Of a stretch of 64,000 bases of DNA, positions 19,765 to 28,723 are shown piece by piece. Source of the stretch: Lachnospiraceae bacterium. Its GTDB lineage: Bacteria > Bacillota > Clostridia > Lachnospirales > Lachnospiraceae. The stretch lies in contig JAGBCB010000040.1 in NCBI GenBank assembly GCA_017938145.1, positions 1 to 64,000 on the forward strand. The letters are read 5' to 3'. A program made the position numbers and the translations under genes. The notes below the pieces were generated by a model. The model was not told the DNA's origin. It saw only the letters and a program-made list of their open reading frames with translations, and ran no database searches. Every line of letters starts with the position of its first letter. Position 1 is the stretch's first letter.

Positions 19765-20448
19765 TTATAATACCTGTTCTTTCATCTGCTTGCTCATGAT
19801 AATGGTGAGGTTACCGTTTCTGGTACGGATTTCATCCATAAACTTTTTCTCGTTAATATCTTTCTTTAAATAAACGATATAAGTTAATTCATACAGAGTA
19901 CCCATGTTTGTAGTTTTAATACGCTCTAAAGAAGCTTTGGTAGTATAGGTTGCAAGTAAGTCATCAAACACACCCTGATAATCCATATCTTCCGGAATCA
20001 GAATACGAAGCTGTCTGCACTCGCTCTTTACAAGGAATCTGCCAAGAAGGTTTACCAAAACCACTACCACGGAAAGTACCAGCACTACTGCAAGACCGAG
20101 GCTCAAATAACCAAGGCCGCATGCCAGACCGGAAGCCATTGCCATGAATACAAAAGCGATGTCCTTACCGTCACCCGGGATACTACGATATCGTACCAGT
20201 GCAAAAACACCGGCAATGGAAAAGGCTCTTGCCACATTGCTTCCGATAAGGGAAATAACCACTGCAACTACTGCAGGAATCATCACAAGGCTTAAAAAGA
20301 AGCTTAAGCTTCTCTGCTCTTTTTTACAAATTGCAAAATACACACCGCCGATAACCAGGCCAAACACTGCTGCCACCAGCATATAAACAATTGTATTCCC
20401 GATATCCATTGTAGTATCTGCCGTCACTCCAAAAATTTGCTCTATCAT
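19765..20448 (-). CDS. DUF4956 membrane protein
   Basis: 227 residues. Four predicted membrane helices in the first 150 residues, with the family signature SIAGVFALVRYRSIPGDGKDIA between helices, then a soluble alpha/beta C-terminal domain (LRILIPEDMDYQGVFDDLL...). DUF4956 genes commonly sit beside VTC-domain polyphosphate polymerases, as here (one-base overlap with the upstream gene), so it may help in polyphosphate or surface phosphate handling (inference). A strong terminator follows. Confidence 0.9.
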   Translation of the reverse strand: MIEQIFGVTADTTMDIGNTIVYMLVAAVFGLVIGGVYFAICKKEQRSLSFFLSLVMIPAVVAVVISLIGSNVARAFSIAGVFALVRYRSIPGDGKDIAFVFMAMASGLACGLGYLSLGLAVVLVLSVVVVLVNLLGRFLVKSECRQLRILIPEDMDYQGVFDDLLATYTTKASLERIKTTNMGTLYELTYIVYLKKDINEKKFMDEIRTRNGNLTIIMSKQMKEQVL

Positions 20449-21191
20449 TATTTCTGCTCTCCTTTGTAATCAATTTTGCAGCCGTTTGCCACGAACTTTT
20501 TATACTCCGTTCCATACTTGGAAAAAGACGCCGGATAAATTTGAAACTCCGATAAAATCTGCGTCATCCAAAGCGGCATGGCCTTTTCTATTTTAACTTC
20601 CATAATCCACTCGTCTTCTTCTAACAGCTTATCTCCATAAATACCATAATGAAGACCAAGGTCATATCTTCTGGTAGTAATGTTTCTGTCGAAGGTTACG
20701 CGGAAGTCTTTGTTATCTTTACCAAACATAGCGCAACGGTCGTAGGACAAAAACACCTTTGGCGATAAATCCATCCGGTGAATCATGTAGTCAATTTCAT
20801 TTAACACCTGATGATTCATATACTGTTTCAGTTCCGGCCGTTCTTTACTTTGCAGGTACTGATATGCCTCAGCCAGCTGCAACTTAGTGCGGCGCTTGTT
20901 TACCAGTCTTTTATATTTCTTTTTGATTTCCAAAAATACTTTTTCATCCGGTGCCTTGACGCCGTAACTGCGAAGGCGGAGTTTTTCTTTGTAAACACTG
21001 CCGTCGATGGATTTACGGATCAAATAATTATCGGGAGTATCATAATAAATATTGCAAATCGTGTAAAAATCACCGTCTCTGCTATGTTCATCTGCTTCCA
21101 TGTATTCAGACAAACGCTCCCGCAATTTGTAATATGTATCATCCCTAATCCGGTATTTTTTCTCATACCGGTTAAAAACCTCAATCGCCAT
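20448..21191 (-). CDS. VTC-domain polyphosphate polymerase-like protein
   Basis: About 247 residues from the ATG at 21191 (MAIEVFNRYEKKY), 6 nt after GGAG. Upstream in-frame ATGs are rejected because they lie at or before a consensus -10 (TGGTATAAT). Basic tunnel motifs of the VTC (CYTH-like) fold are visible: RYEKKYRI, IYYDTPD, KLRLRSYG, FLEIKKKYKRLVNKRR, YDRCAM and the acidic EVKIE near the end. VTC proteins make polyphosphate from nucleotide triphosphates; the bacterial family is less well characterised. It forms an operon with the DUF4956 gene. Confidence 0.9.
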   Translation of the reverse strand: MAIEVFNRYEKKYRIRDDTYYKLRERLSEYMEADEHSRDGDFYTICNIYYDTPDNYLIRKSIDGSVYKEKLRLRSYGVKAPDEKVFLEIKKKYKRLVNKRRTKLQLAEAYQYLQSKERPELKQYMNHQVLNEIDYMIHRMDLSPKVFLSYDRCAMFGKDNKDFRVTFDRNITTRRYDLGLHYGIYGDKLLEEDEWIMEVKIEKAMPLWMTQILSEFQIYPASFSKYGTEYKKFVANGCKIDYKGEQK

Positions 21192-21231
21192 CTTTTTCTC
21201 CATGTGTCCCATTTGTTCATTAACAAACATC

Positions 21232-21240
21232 ATTATACCA
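21232..21240 (-). promoter_or_regulatory. Extended -10 promoter of the VTC-DUF4956 operon
   Basis: TGGTATAAT on the minus strand. The -35 region is weak (ATGGAT at a 17-bp spacing), fitting an extended -10 promoter. It lies 41 bp before the chosen ATG. Confidence 0.65.
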
Positions 21241-21317
21241 CACATTTGCGAAAAATCCATGGATATATTGTGAATTTTTATTGAATTTCTCCCATTACTT
21301 GCTTTTTTACAGGATGC

Positions 21318-22139
21318 TTATAACAACCCTTGCAGGATTTCCTCTACCTGACGGCTGGTGCTGCGTTCTGCCTCTTCCATTCTTCTTCTGTTTTCCACTT
21401 CCTGCTTCAGCCGCATGACATCCTGACGCACCTTTTTTTCCACCTCCGGACGACGCTTTGCCACTGCAATTTTCTGCTGCTTACGGGCTGCTTTGCGAAG
21501 CTTTTCCTGTTCTCTTTCCTGCTTGCGGATTTCCTTTTTCTGCTGCTGATATGCCTTTACATCAATCACCTGCATCTGAGCCTCTAAAACCGCTTTTGTC
21601 TGACGAAGTTCTTCTCTGTCCTTACCCCAAACATGATACTCATGCTCCAGACGAACCTGTAAATAATTTTCCAAATAGTCCTGCATTCCGCACTTTAGGG
21701 CATCCACTTTGCCCGGCACCATGCAAAATCCGTCCACTACTAAAAGAAGCGCACTGGTCCAGATTCCCTGAAACATGGCAGTCAGCACACTTGCGGTTGG
21801 CAAACCTTTTACACAACCGTACATGGCACTCAAAGCGCCAAGCAGCAGGCAGATACTTACCAACTGAATATGTAAGCCGGTCCATGCCGTTACCGGAATG
21901 CCCATAATTCTCCGTTCCGAAAAGAACTTTTCTACAAAGCTTTCCACATTTTGAACCCCAAGCATTGCCTGATAGCGCAAAATGAATTGCTCCTTCATTT
22001 TCTGCATCCACTTATTCTTTGTTGTTTTCATGCATTTCAACGCCTTAAGAAGCATGCGGTAATAACCTGATAAAATAATTCTGGATACACATCCGAATGC
22101 ACACACCGATATTGTAATATAATTTATTGCCTGTCCCAT
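21318..22139 (-). CDS. Membrane protein with a long basic coiled-coil tail
   Basis: 273 residues, AGGAGG 5 nt before the ATG. Three hydrophobic segments (about 5-30, 90-112, 122-142) are followed by a highly charged helical tail (about 175-265, rich in Lys, Arg, Glu and Gln, such as KKEIRKQEREQEKLRKAARK) predicted to form a coiled coil in the cytoplasm. No known motif; family not recognised. It stands alone between the VTC operon and the SpoU methyltransferase gene. Confidence 0.75.
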   Translation of the reverse strand: MGQAINYITISVCAFGCVSRIILSGYYRMLLKALKCMKTTKNKWMQKMKEQFILRYQAMLGVQNVESFVEKFFSERRIMGIPVTAWTGLHIQLVSICLLLGALSAMYGCVKGLPTASVLTAMFQGIWTSALLLVVDGFCMVPGKVDALKCGMQDYLENYLQVRLEHEYHVWGKDREELRQTKAVLEAQMQVIDVKAYQQQKKEIRKQEREQEKLRKAARKQQKIAVAKRRPEVEKKVRQDVMRLKQEVENRRRMEEAERSTSRQVEEILQGLL

Positions 22140-22234
22140 AATTTCCTCCTATTGGATTTAATTTACTTTTATTTCCAATTCGCATCATACACCCTTGCTA
22201 TTGTCATAATTTGTCGAAATGTGTTCCAAAAATA

Positions 22235-22277
22235 AAAAAGAGAACGACAAAATTCGACAAAATCTTATCGTCCTCTT
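22235..22277 (-). terminator. Rho-independent terminator after the SpoU methyltransferase gene
   Basis: Minus-strand stem AAGAGGACGA with TCGTTCTCTT (one G-T pair), followed by TTTTTATTTTT. Confidence 0.7.
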
Positions 22278-22281
22278 CCCA

Positions 22282-23064
22282 TTATGATAATTTTTGGTTT
22301 CGGAAAGCTTCATACATCAAAAGCGCCGCTGCAATTGCCGCATTTAAAGACTCCACGCTGCCTGCCATCGGAATCAGCACCTTCTCATTTGCCAGTTCGG
22401 AAGCCTCCTCCGACAGACCATTTGCCTCATTTCCGATAAGGATTCCCACCTTGCCGGAATAATCCGCTTTGTCGAAAGTTTTCTTTCCCTTTAAATGAGC
22501 CGCTAAAAGTCTGACGTCCTGTGCCCTTAAGTTTTGTAGCAGTTCCAAAAAATCATCTACGTAAAGAAACGGCACCCGGTACACTGCCCCCATGGTAGAG
22601 CGTATTACCTTAGGATTATAAATGTCTACCGACTCTTTACTTAAAATCACACCGGACACACCCGCTGCTTCTGCCGTACGGATGATAGTACCGAGATTTC
22701 CCGGGTCTCTCAAATTTTCCAACAGTACCAGGGTTCCCGCATCTGCAATCATATTCTTTAAGGAATATTCCGGCATTTTTACAATAGCAAGCACTCCTTG
22801 GGGAGTTACCGTTTCTGCCATGGCATCAAATACGGAATCCGCCACGATTTCATAAGGAATCTCCGGCATGTCAGTTCCGGCATATTGCTCTTTTACATAG
22901 CTTTCAGAAAAATAGGCCTTCACTACCCTTGATTTATCCCGGCAAATTTCCTCAAACATTTTTCTTCCTTCAATAACAAAGGCTTTCTTTTCTTTACGTT
23001 CTTTGCTCTTTTTTAACAGTGCAGTAATTTCCTTTATCTGCACATTGGAAGTACTGGTAATCAT
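22282..23064 (-). CDS. TrmH/SpoU-family RNA 2'-O-methyltransferase
   Basis: About 260 residues from the ATG at 23064, 6 nt after GGAGG; the longer frame would overlap the KtrA gene. An N-terminal substrate-binding domain (LLKKSKERKEKKAFVIEGRKMFEE) is followed by the trefoil-knot SPOUT domain with its three motifs: ENLRDPGNLGTIIRTAEAAG, GILIGNEANGLSEE and IPMAGSVESLNAAIAAALLMYE. It methylates ribose in rRNA or tRNA; the exact target cannot be told from sequence. One base separates it from the upstream KtrA gene (TAAGATG), so it belongs to the KtrB-KtrA operon. Confidence 0.92.
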   Translation of the reverse strand: MITSTSNVQIKEITALLKKSKERKEKKAFVIEGRKMFEEICRDKSRVVKAYFSESYVKEQYAGTDMPEIPYEIVADSVFDAMAETVTPQGVLAIVKMPEYSLKNMIADAGTLVLLENLRDPGNLGTIIRTAEAAGVSGVILSKESVDIYNPKVIRSTMGAVYRVPFLYVDDFLELLQNLRAQDVRLLAAHLKGKKTFDKADYSGKVGILIGNEANGLSEEASELANEKVLIPMAGSVESLNAAIAAALLMYEAFRNQKLS

Positions 23065-23065
23065 C

Positions 23066-23746
23066 TTATGCCTCCGGACCTCCCGCCAATTTAGACAGTG
23101 TCTGGTTTTTTCCGATAATGACCAGAACGTCATCTGCCGTCAAAGGAACGTCCGGATCCGGCGTAATCTCAAATTCCTCGTTCTGCTTAATACCGATAAT
23201 ATTGATTTTCTTTGTGGCACGTAAATTTAATTCCCGTAATGTTTTTCCAACCCAGTCCGCCGGTACATCCAAATCCATCATGCTGTATTTTGTGGACAGT
23301 TCAATGGCATCGAAGAAATTGCCGCTGGCTAAATTATTCGCAATACGGATGCCGGATTCCTTTTCCGGAAAAATAATTTTATCGGCACCCACCTTTTTTA
23401 ACACCTTTGCCTGCAGCTCCGTCTGGGCCTTGGCAAGAACAAACGGAATTCCCATTTCTTTGGCAATGATGGTAACCAAAACACTTGCCTCAAGATTTTC
23501 TCCGATTGCTACAATTGCTCCGTCAAAATTACGGATACCAAGGGAATGAATGGCATCTGTATCGGTTACATCGGTACATACTGCATAGGTTACGTCTTCC
23601 GCAATTTCCTCTACCTTACTTTGTTCCGAATCTACCGCCATCACCTGGCAGCCGTTATCTGCCAATGCTTTTGCCACACTGGCACCAAACTTTCCCATAC
23701 CGAACACTACAAATTCTTTTCTACGATTTTTATCTTTTTTTGCCAT
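23066..23746 (-). CDS. KtrA/TrkA-type RCK regulator of potassium uptake
   Basis: 226 residues. RCK_N Rossmann domain with GMGKFGASVAKAL and the acidic strand end VMAVDSE, then an RCK_C (TrkA_C) domain (about 140-222, MMDLDVPADWVGKTLRELN...). Cytoplasmic ring that gates the KtrB channel in response to nucleotides (ATP/ADP); RCK_C of some Firmicutes KtrA proteins also binds c-di-AMP. The gene follows the KtrB gene by 18 nt and is followed by an RNA methyltransferase gene. Confidence 0.94.
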   Translation of the reverse strand: MAKKDKNRRKEFVVFGMGKFGASVAKALADNGCQVMAVDSEQSKVEEIAEDVTYAVCTDVTDTDAIHSLGIRNFDGAIVAIGENLEASVLVTIIAKEMGIPFVLAKAQTELQAKVLKKVGADKIIFPEKESGIRIANNLASGNFFDAIELSTKYSMMDLDVPADWVGKTLRELNLRATKKINIIGIKQNEEFEITPDPDVPLTADDVLVIIGKNQTLSKLAGGPEA

Positions 23747-23764
23747 CTTTGTTTCTCCTTTATA

Positions 23765-25135
23765 CTATCCGATAATAACCTTGCCTTCCGCATAGGTCTT
23801 CTTTCCCTCATATTTTTTTGCATTAAACGCCAGTGCCATGGTAATTGGTCCAAGACGTCCAATATACATGGCAAAAATAATTATCCACTTACCGGTTGTC
23901 GTTAAAGAACCGGTAAAGCCTCTGGTCAGACCTACTGTTGCCATGGCAGAGGTAGACTCAAATAAAATATCGATAAAACTTCCGTCCTCCGTAATGGAAA
24001 GAGCCATGGTAACTGCAATCAATGCCACAAAAAACACTACAATAACCGCCACCGCACGTCGAACGTAATTGTCGGAAATTTTCCGTCGGAATGCCCGTAC
24101 CTCATCAGTACCCCGCACTGCCGCAAGCATGGATAAAATCAGAATAATCATGGTTACGGTTTTTACACCGCCGGCAGTTCCGGAAGGCGAGCCGCCGATA
24201 AACATCCAGATAAGCGTAAGCAACGTAGAAGCCTCGGTGAGTCCCTCCTGGGGAATGGTCTGGAAACCGGCTGTACGCAGGGTGACCGACTCAAACAACG
24301 CTGCCATTACTTTATTACCTGCTGATAAATTACCGATGGTCGCAGGGTTATGATATTCAAACAAAAGTATCAGTAAAGCGCCGCCAAAAATCAAAAATGC
24401 AGACATTACCAAAACCAGTTTGCTGTGTACATTTAACTTGACAAAAACATCTCTCCAAAGAATCTCTTTCTTTTTTGCACGTTTTACCGCATCCAGCACA
24501 TCCCACCATACTGGGAAACCGAGTCCGCCAAGAATAATCAGTAGCATGGTAGCCACATTAATAATGACATTGGTCTGGTATACCAAAAAGCCACTGCTTC
24601 CCACCAGGTCCAGTCCTGCATTACAAAAAGCCGAGACTGCATGGAATATTGACTTCCAAATTCCGTCTAACACACCGTATTCCGGAATAAAAACAAAGGA
24701 ATACAGCACGGCACCGCCCGCTTCTACCAATAAAGTTCCCTTAATAATTCTTTTCGTAAGTTTTACCACACCGGAAATAGAATCCAAATTATAGGAATCC
24801 TGAATCAGCATACGCTCCTTTAATGTGATACGCTTTCCCAGCATAAGAAGTACCGTTGTGGTAAAGGTAATAACACCAAGGCCGCCAAACTGCATTAACA
24901 ACAATATTACTGCCTGCCCGAAATAATTCCACTGCTCTGCCATAACCACCGGTGTTAAACCGGTAACACACAAGGACGTTGTTGCCACAAACAACGCATC
25001 CACAAAAGAAATATCCTGCCCTGCTTTTGAAGAAACCGGGAGCCACAGCAAGAAACCTCCTAAGACTATTCCGATAAAAAATCCCAGAATAATAATTCTT
25101 GTCGTAGTCATTTTTATATGTAAACGACGCTTCAT
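23765..25135 (-). CDS. KtrB/TrkH-type potassium transporter subunit
   Basis: 456 residues, eight or more membrane helices in the four-fold M1-P-M2 arrangement. The filter-type loops are recognisable (TTSLCVTGL, SAFCNAGLDL, TLRTAGFQT, SAMATVGLTRG). It moves K+ (often Na+-dependent) and needs the RCK partner encoded just downstream. The start was kept at 25135, although GAGG is only one base away; an alternative ATG lies eight codons in. No c-di-AMP riboswitch fits in the short upstream gap. Confidence 0.93.
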   Translation of the reverse strand: MKRRLHIKMTTTRIIILGFFIGIVLGGFLLWLPVSSKAGQDISFVDALFVATTSLCVTGLTPVVMAEQWNYFGQAVILLLMQFGGLGVITFTTTVLLMLGKRITLKERMLIQDSYNLDSISGVVKLTKRIIKGTLLVEAGGAVLYSFVFIPEYGVLDGIWKSIFHAVSAFCNAGLDLVGSSGFLVYQTNVIINVATMLLIILGGLGFPVWWDVLDAVKRAKKKEILWRDVFVKLNVHSKLVLVMSAFLIFGGALLILLFEYHNPATIGNLSAGNKVMAALFESVTLRTAGFQTIPQEGLTEASTLLTLIWMFIGGSPSGTAGGVKTVTMIILILSMLAAVRGTDEVRAFRRKISDNYVRRAVAVIVVFFVALIAVTMALSITEDGSFIDILFESTSAMATVGLTRGFTGSLTTTGKWIIIFAMYIGRLGPITMALAFNAKKYEGKKTYAEGKVIIG

Positions 25136-25182
25136 TCCTCTTTGACCTTTCTCAATGATTTATGCACATCTTACCACAAAAC

Positions 25183-25208
25183 GGGACATCCCGCAACAAA
25201 GATGTCCC
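25183..25208 (-). terminator. Hairpin terminator after the 70-residue ORF
   Basis: Minus-strand stem GGGACATC / GATGTCCC followed by a short CGTTTTG tract; moderate quality. Confidence 0.55.
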
Positions 25209-25216
25209 ATTGTATT

Positions 25217-25429
25217 TTACTTTTTTTCTTTTGTCACTGTTTCCGGTTGAAAATGATAGGATTCATCATAATTTTTCCACTGTTCCTCAGTTACCGCCGC
25301 CACCGGAACAGAACCGGTACAATCGGTAAACGACGCAGAATTACTGAGTTCAAATGCCCTGTCTAACTGCATCTCTCTCTTTTTCTCCTGCAGGATGGCA
25401 TCCATCGGTTTTGTAGTATCTTTTCCCAT
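25217..25429 (-). CDS. Small hypothetical protein (70 residues)
   Basis: AAGGAG lies 10 nt before the ATG and a hairpin follows the stop, so the gene is probably real. Hydrophilic, no membrane segment; one Cys. The first half is helical (MDAILQEKKREMQLDRAFEL), the second half aromatic/acidic (EEQWKNYDESYHF). Family not recognised. Confidence 0.6.
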   Translation of the reverse strand: MGKDTTKPMDAILQEKKREMQLDRAFELSNSASFTDCTGSVPVAAVTEEQWKNYDESYHFQPETVTKEKK

Positions 25430-25500
25430 TGCGATTCTTCTCCTTTTCTAATCTTCTCTTTTATTCTCCCCAAAACCGCTGCCTCCATTCATATACTCAA

Positions 25501-25559
25501 AAAAATAAGAACTTTGCTGCACCTCACCATAAAAAAGTGCACGCAAAGTTCTTATTTTT
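25501..25559 (-). terminator. Strong terminator after the PAS-GGDEF-EAL-PAS gene
   Basis: Perfect 17-bp arms (25501-25517 with 25543-25559; AAATAAGAACTTTGC core) with a T-run on the minus strand. Confidence 0.85.
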
Positions 25560-25560
25560 G

Positions 25561-27618
25561 TCAATTATGCTCTTCTACAATAAATACATAGTACAAGTCT
25601 GCATCACTGTCATTATGTACCAGATGTCCGTAGTCACGGACATGTTTCACCTTACCGTTTTTGGTAATAATCCGGTATTTTACAAAATCCAGATTAGCAT
25701 TGCTTTCGTTAATCTGCTGGACAATCGTTCTACTGACTTCCTGATAATCATCCGGATGTACCATGCCGGCAAAAGAGCCTCCGGTCAGTTCCAAAAATTC
25801 TTCCAGGGAGCTGCACTCATAAATATCCAACAGCATTTCATTTACACTAAGTATTTTTTCTGTTTCATTATCCGCATAGATAAGGAATCCTCCCGGAATC
25901 ATGGCCAGAATGCTGTCTACACCAAAATTATCCTTTGGATTTCCTTTAATCAGGCTAACACCGCTCACCGGCCAGGTTTCTTTAATAAACTCCTTGAATT
26001 TAGAAAACTCTACCGGTCTGGAATAAAAATATCCCTGATGGTAATTTGCTGAATATTTTCCGATAAAGTCTTTAATTTCCTGAGTTTCTACACCTTCCAG
26101 ACATACCGTTAAACCAAGGCGCTTTGCACACTGAACGGTAGAGTCAACCACAACACGGTTGCTGCCTTTGTTTAAAATATTTAAAATAAAGGTCTGGTCG
26201 ATTTTGACACAGGTAATCGGCAAATCACATAATAAGTTGATGGTGGAATTACCCGTGCCGTAATCGTCAAGAGCAATCTTTATTCCGTGGTTTCTGAAGA
26301 AGGTCAACTGCTCTTTTAAGTAGTTCATGTCAAGATTTCTACAACGTTCTGTCAGTTCCAGCTGCAAATTTTTTGCAGGGAATTTCAATTCATCTAAAAT
26401 GGCAATAACTTCTTCCGTAAATTCCGGCCGCTCCAACTGACTGTAGGACATATTAACATTGATAAAGAATCCGGGATAATCTTTTATAATCTCTTTTGCA
26501 TCCTCCATGGCACGGCGAAGTACCCAGATGCTCAAATCGTAAAAGCACGGATGGGATTCCAAATGCGGTACAAAACGCCCCGGTGAAACCTCTCCGTAAA
26601 CCGGACTTCTCCAACGAATTAAGGCTTCCGCACCGATTATTTTTCCGGTTACCGTTGATACAAAAGGCTGATAACACAGATAGAAACCCTCACAATTATT
26701 TCTGATGCTGGCCTTAATGGAATCCAACAACTCCAGCATTTTAAAATTGCTTTCATGGGACTCATCATCAAAAACCACCATGTCATAAGCGTCTTCATCC
26801 TTTGCCTTTTCTAAGGCAGCAAGCAGGCAGGAATATACCGTTTGGGAACTTACTTCATAGTTTTTTGTATAAAGTGCACCGCTATATAATTCTACATTAA
26901 CCGCAGACCCATCCAGAGAAAAGGAAGCTAACTGCTCTCTGATTTCTATAAAAATATCTTTTGCCTGATTCAAACAGCAGTTTCTGAAAATAACACCATA
27001 AGTAATGCCGTCAATCCGATATACGGTACCTGCAGCACCAACCGCTTTTTTTATCAAGCTGGCAGTCTCATATAAAACTCTGTTGCCGAAATTATAACCA
27101 TATAAAGCATTTATACTATTAAACCGCTTGATTTCCAACGCAAGCAGCAGACATTCTTTCTTTTCTTTTTTTGTTTGACTGACATGTTTTAAAAAGGTCT
27201 GGAATTTTGGCAAATCCGTAATGGCATCGTTGGCCTCTTCTCCCTGATGAATGGTCATGGAACCGGCAAAAATTAACGGAGCGCCACTTTCTCCAAGAAT
27301 AATTTTACCCTTACCGGTACAAGGAACATATTCGCCTTTGGCATTTCTTATCTGATAGGTAAAGAAAAATCCTTCTCTCTGCAACGAAAATACTGCTTCC
27401 ATTTCCTGATCCCAACGTTCTAAATCGTCAGGATGTACCATAGAGCGCATAACTTCCTTAGTATTAAACACATTAAGTCCCGGTAGTCCAAAATACTCCA
27501 CCGCTTCCCTTGACCAATTGGAAATTCCCGCTGCTACATTTTCTACAAAGATAAATTGCCCATCCGGAATATTGCTTATAATCTCAAAAATTTTTGTGTT
27601 GATATCTGTACTCTGCAT
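25561..27618 (-). CDS. PAS-GGDEF(degenerate)-EAL-PAS protein, c-di-GMP phosphodiesterase-like
   Basis: About 685 residues from the ATG at 27618, 5 nt after GAGG (the ORF extends 11 codons further upstream). PAS (about 10-130); GGDEF-fold domain whose signature is replaced (YRIDGITYG instead of RxGGDEF), hence probably not a cyclase; EAL domain (about 295-545) with intact AEALIRW, NVNMS, LELTE, DDYGTG, KIDQTF and EGVET, consistent with cleavage of c-di-GMP; C-terminal PAS (about 560-685). No membrane segment, so a cytoplasmic sensor. It is divergent from an AraC regulator gene. The diguanylate cyclase at 44.1-45.2 kb could supply the opposing activity. Confidence 0.9.
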   Translation of the reverse strand: MQSTDINTKIFEIISNIPDGQFIFVENVAAGISNWSREAVEYFGLPGLNVFNTKEVMRSMVHPDDLERWDQEMEAVFSLQREGFFFTYQIRNAKGEYVPCTGKGKIILGESGAPLIFAGSMTIHQGEEANDAITDLPKFQTFLKHVSQTKKEKKECLLLALEIKRFNSINALYGYNFGNRVLYETASLIKKAVGAAGTVYRIDGITYGVIFRNCCLNQAKDIFIEIREQLASFSLDGSAVNVELYSGALYTKNYEVSSQTVYSCLLAALEKAKDEDAYDMVVFDDESHESNFKMLELLDSIKASIRNNCEGFYLCYQPFVSTVTGKIIGAEALIRWRSPVYGEVSPGRFVPHLESHPCFYDLSIWVLRRAMEDAKEIIKDYPGFFINVNMSYSQLERPEFTEEVIAILDELKFPAKNLQLELTERCRNLDMNYLKEQLTFFRNHGIKIALDDYGTGNSTINLLCDLPITCVKIDQTFILNILNKGSNRVVVDSTVQCAKRLGLTVCLEGVETQEIKDFIGKYSANYHQGYFYSRPVEFSKFKEFIKETWPVSGVSLIKGNPKDNFGVDSILAMIPGGFLIYADNETEKILSVNEMLLDIYECSSLEEFLELTGGSFAGMVHPDDYQEVSRTIVQQINESNANLDFVKYRIITKNGKVKHVRDYGHLVHNDSDADLYYVFIVEEHN

Positions 27619-27759
27619 AGAATCCTCTTTCCAAACACCTTTTATTTTCAAGTTAGTCCAATATAACTTATATTATATTACTTTTCCCTGTATAATGCAA
27701 GATATAAGCCTCAATATGAACATTTTCGTTCACTCGTGTGTACTACCCGTTTTTATGAA

Positions 27760-27788
27760 TTGCAATCGGTGTTAAAAGGTTGTATAAT
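27760..27788 (+). promoter_or_regulatory. Predicted promoter of the AraC-family gene
   Basis: TTGCAA (27760-27765), 17-bp spacer, TATAAT (27783-27788). The ATG is 22 bp after the -10, giving a short leader that still holds AAAGGAGG. Confidence 0.75.
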
Positions 27789-27809
27789 TATAGCAAAGGA
27801 GGATTTGCC

Positions 27810-28667
27810 ATGAACTACATCCGTTTCAATGCAGAAAGAGAATTTAACTATCACTGGTGCGGTAAATTTGTTGCCCCGGACGCATCCTGGACACATTTGA
27901 CCCGCGTTCTGCAGGACTACGAGCTTTTTGTTGTAACAGACGGAATTCTCTATATCGGTACGGACGAAAAAGAATATGTCGTGAATCCCGGGGAGTACCT
28001 GCTTATGCCTCCTAACCGGTTCCAGCATGGCACAAAAACCTCCTTCTGCAACTTTTATTGGATGCACTTTGGGTATAATAACGAGCATAATAATCATGAG
28101 CTGTTATCTGCCGAGGAAACCTTAACCTATGTTCCCGGCCATCTGCTTATACCGGAGCAGGGGAAGCTTTCCTCACCGGACCGTATCATCATTTTAATGA
28201 AGCAGCTTCAGGATTCCGATCGGCGCTACCGTGAAATAACCTTAAACCGCTATCTTTGCAGTGCCGTTCTGGCGGAAGTTGCCCTGCAAAGCCAGATTTA
28301 TCCTACCTACGGCAATAAAGTAATTAAAGAACAGTTTTACCGGGATATCTGCGATTATGTTTCCTGGCATATCACCGATAGTTTAAAGGTTTCTCAGGTG
28401 GCAAACTACTTCGGCTACAACGAAAAATACCTGACCACCTTTTTTAAACAGCGGGCAGGTATTTCTTTAAAACAATATATTTTGCAGGTGAAAATGGACC
28501 GGGCAAAAGCAGACCTTAGCGAAACAACCGAACCGGTGTCCCAGATTGCATTCCGCTTAGGCTTTTCCGACGCCCACAATTTTTCCAATGCCTTTCATAA
28601 AGTTACCGGTTTATCACCAAGTGAATACCGGGATATTTACAATAAACATAATGTATTTCCGGTGTAA
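27810..28667 (+). CDS. AraC-family transcriptional regulator
   Basis: 285 residues from the ATG at 27810, 7 nt after AAAGGAGG; the longer frame begins inside the promoter. N-terminal cupin-like sensing domain (about 10-110: ELFVVTDGILYIG, VNPGEYLLMPPNRFQHG), then two HTH motifs at the C-terminus: LKVSQVANYFGYNEKYLTTFFKQRAG and VSQIAFRLGFSDAHNFSNAFHKVTG, ending in LSPSEYRD. Such proteins usually sense sugars or envelope signals. No transporter or enzyme target lies next to it; the divergent EAL gene is a possible target (inference). Confidence 0.93.
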   Translation: MNYIRFNAEREFNYHWCGKFVAPDASWTHLTRVLQDYELFVVTDGILYIGTDEKEYVVNPGEYLLMPPNRFQHGTKTSFCNFYWMHFGYNNEHNNHELLSAEETLTYVPGHLLIPEQGKLSSPDRIIILMKQLQDSDRRYREITLNRYLCSAVLAEVALQSQIYPTYGNKVIKEQFYRDICDYVSWHITDSLKVSQVANYFGYNEKYLTTFFKQRAGISLKQYILQVKMDRAKADLSETTEPVSQIAFRLGFSDAHNFSNAFHKVTGLSPSEYRDIYNKHNVFPV

Positions 28668-28678
28668 GAAAACAAAAT

Positions 28679-28716
28679 TAAAAGGGAACCCATACAAGTG
28701 AGTTCCCTTTGGTTTG
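28679..28716. terminator. Terminator between convergent AraC-family and prfA genes
   Basis: Stem AAAGGGAAC / GTTCCCTTT (28681-28689 with 28702-28710) with a 12-nt loop and A/T tracts on both sides; can serve both strands. Confidence 0.75.
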
Positions 28717-28723
28717 TTGATAA

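Noticed and set aside
25160-25168. Single DnaA box TTATGCACA near the KtrB gene
   Set aside because: One or two such matches are expected by chance in 64 kb; only the clustered set was kept.
25136-25216. c-di-AMP (ydaO) riboswitch before the Ktr genes
   Set aside because: The gap is only about 80 bp and contains the terminator of the upstream small gene; no conserved riboswitch core was seen.
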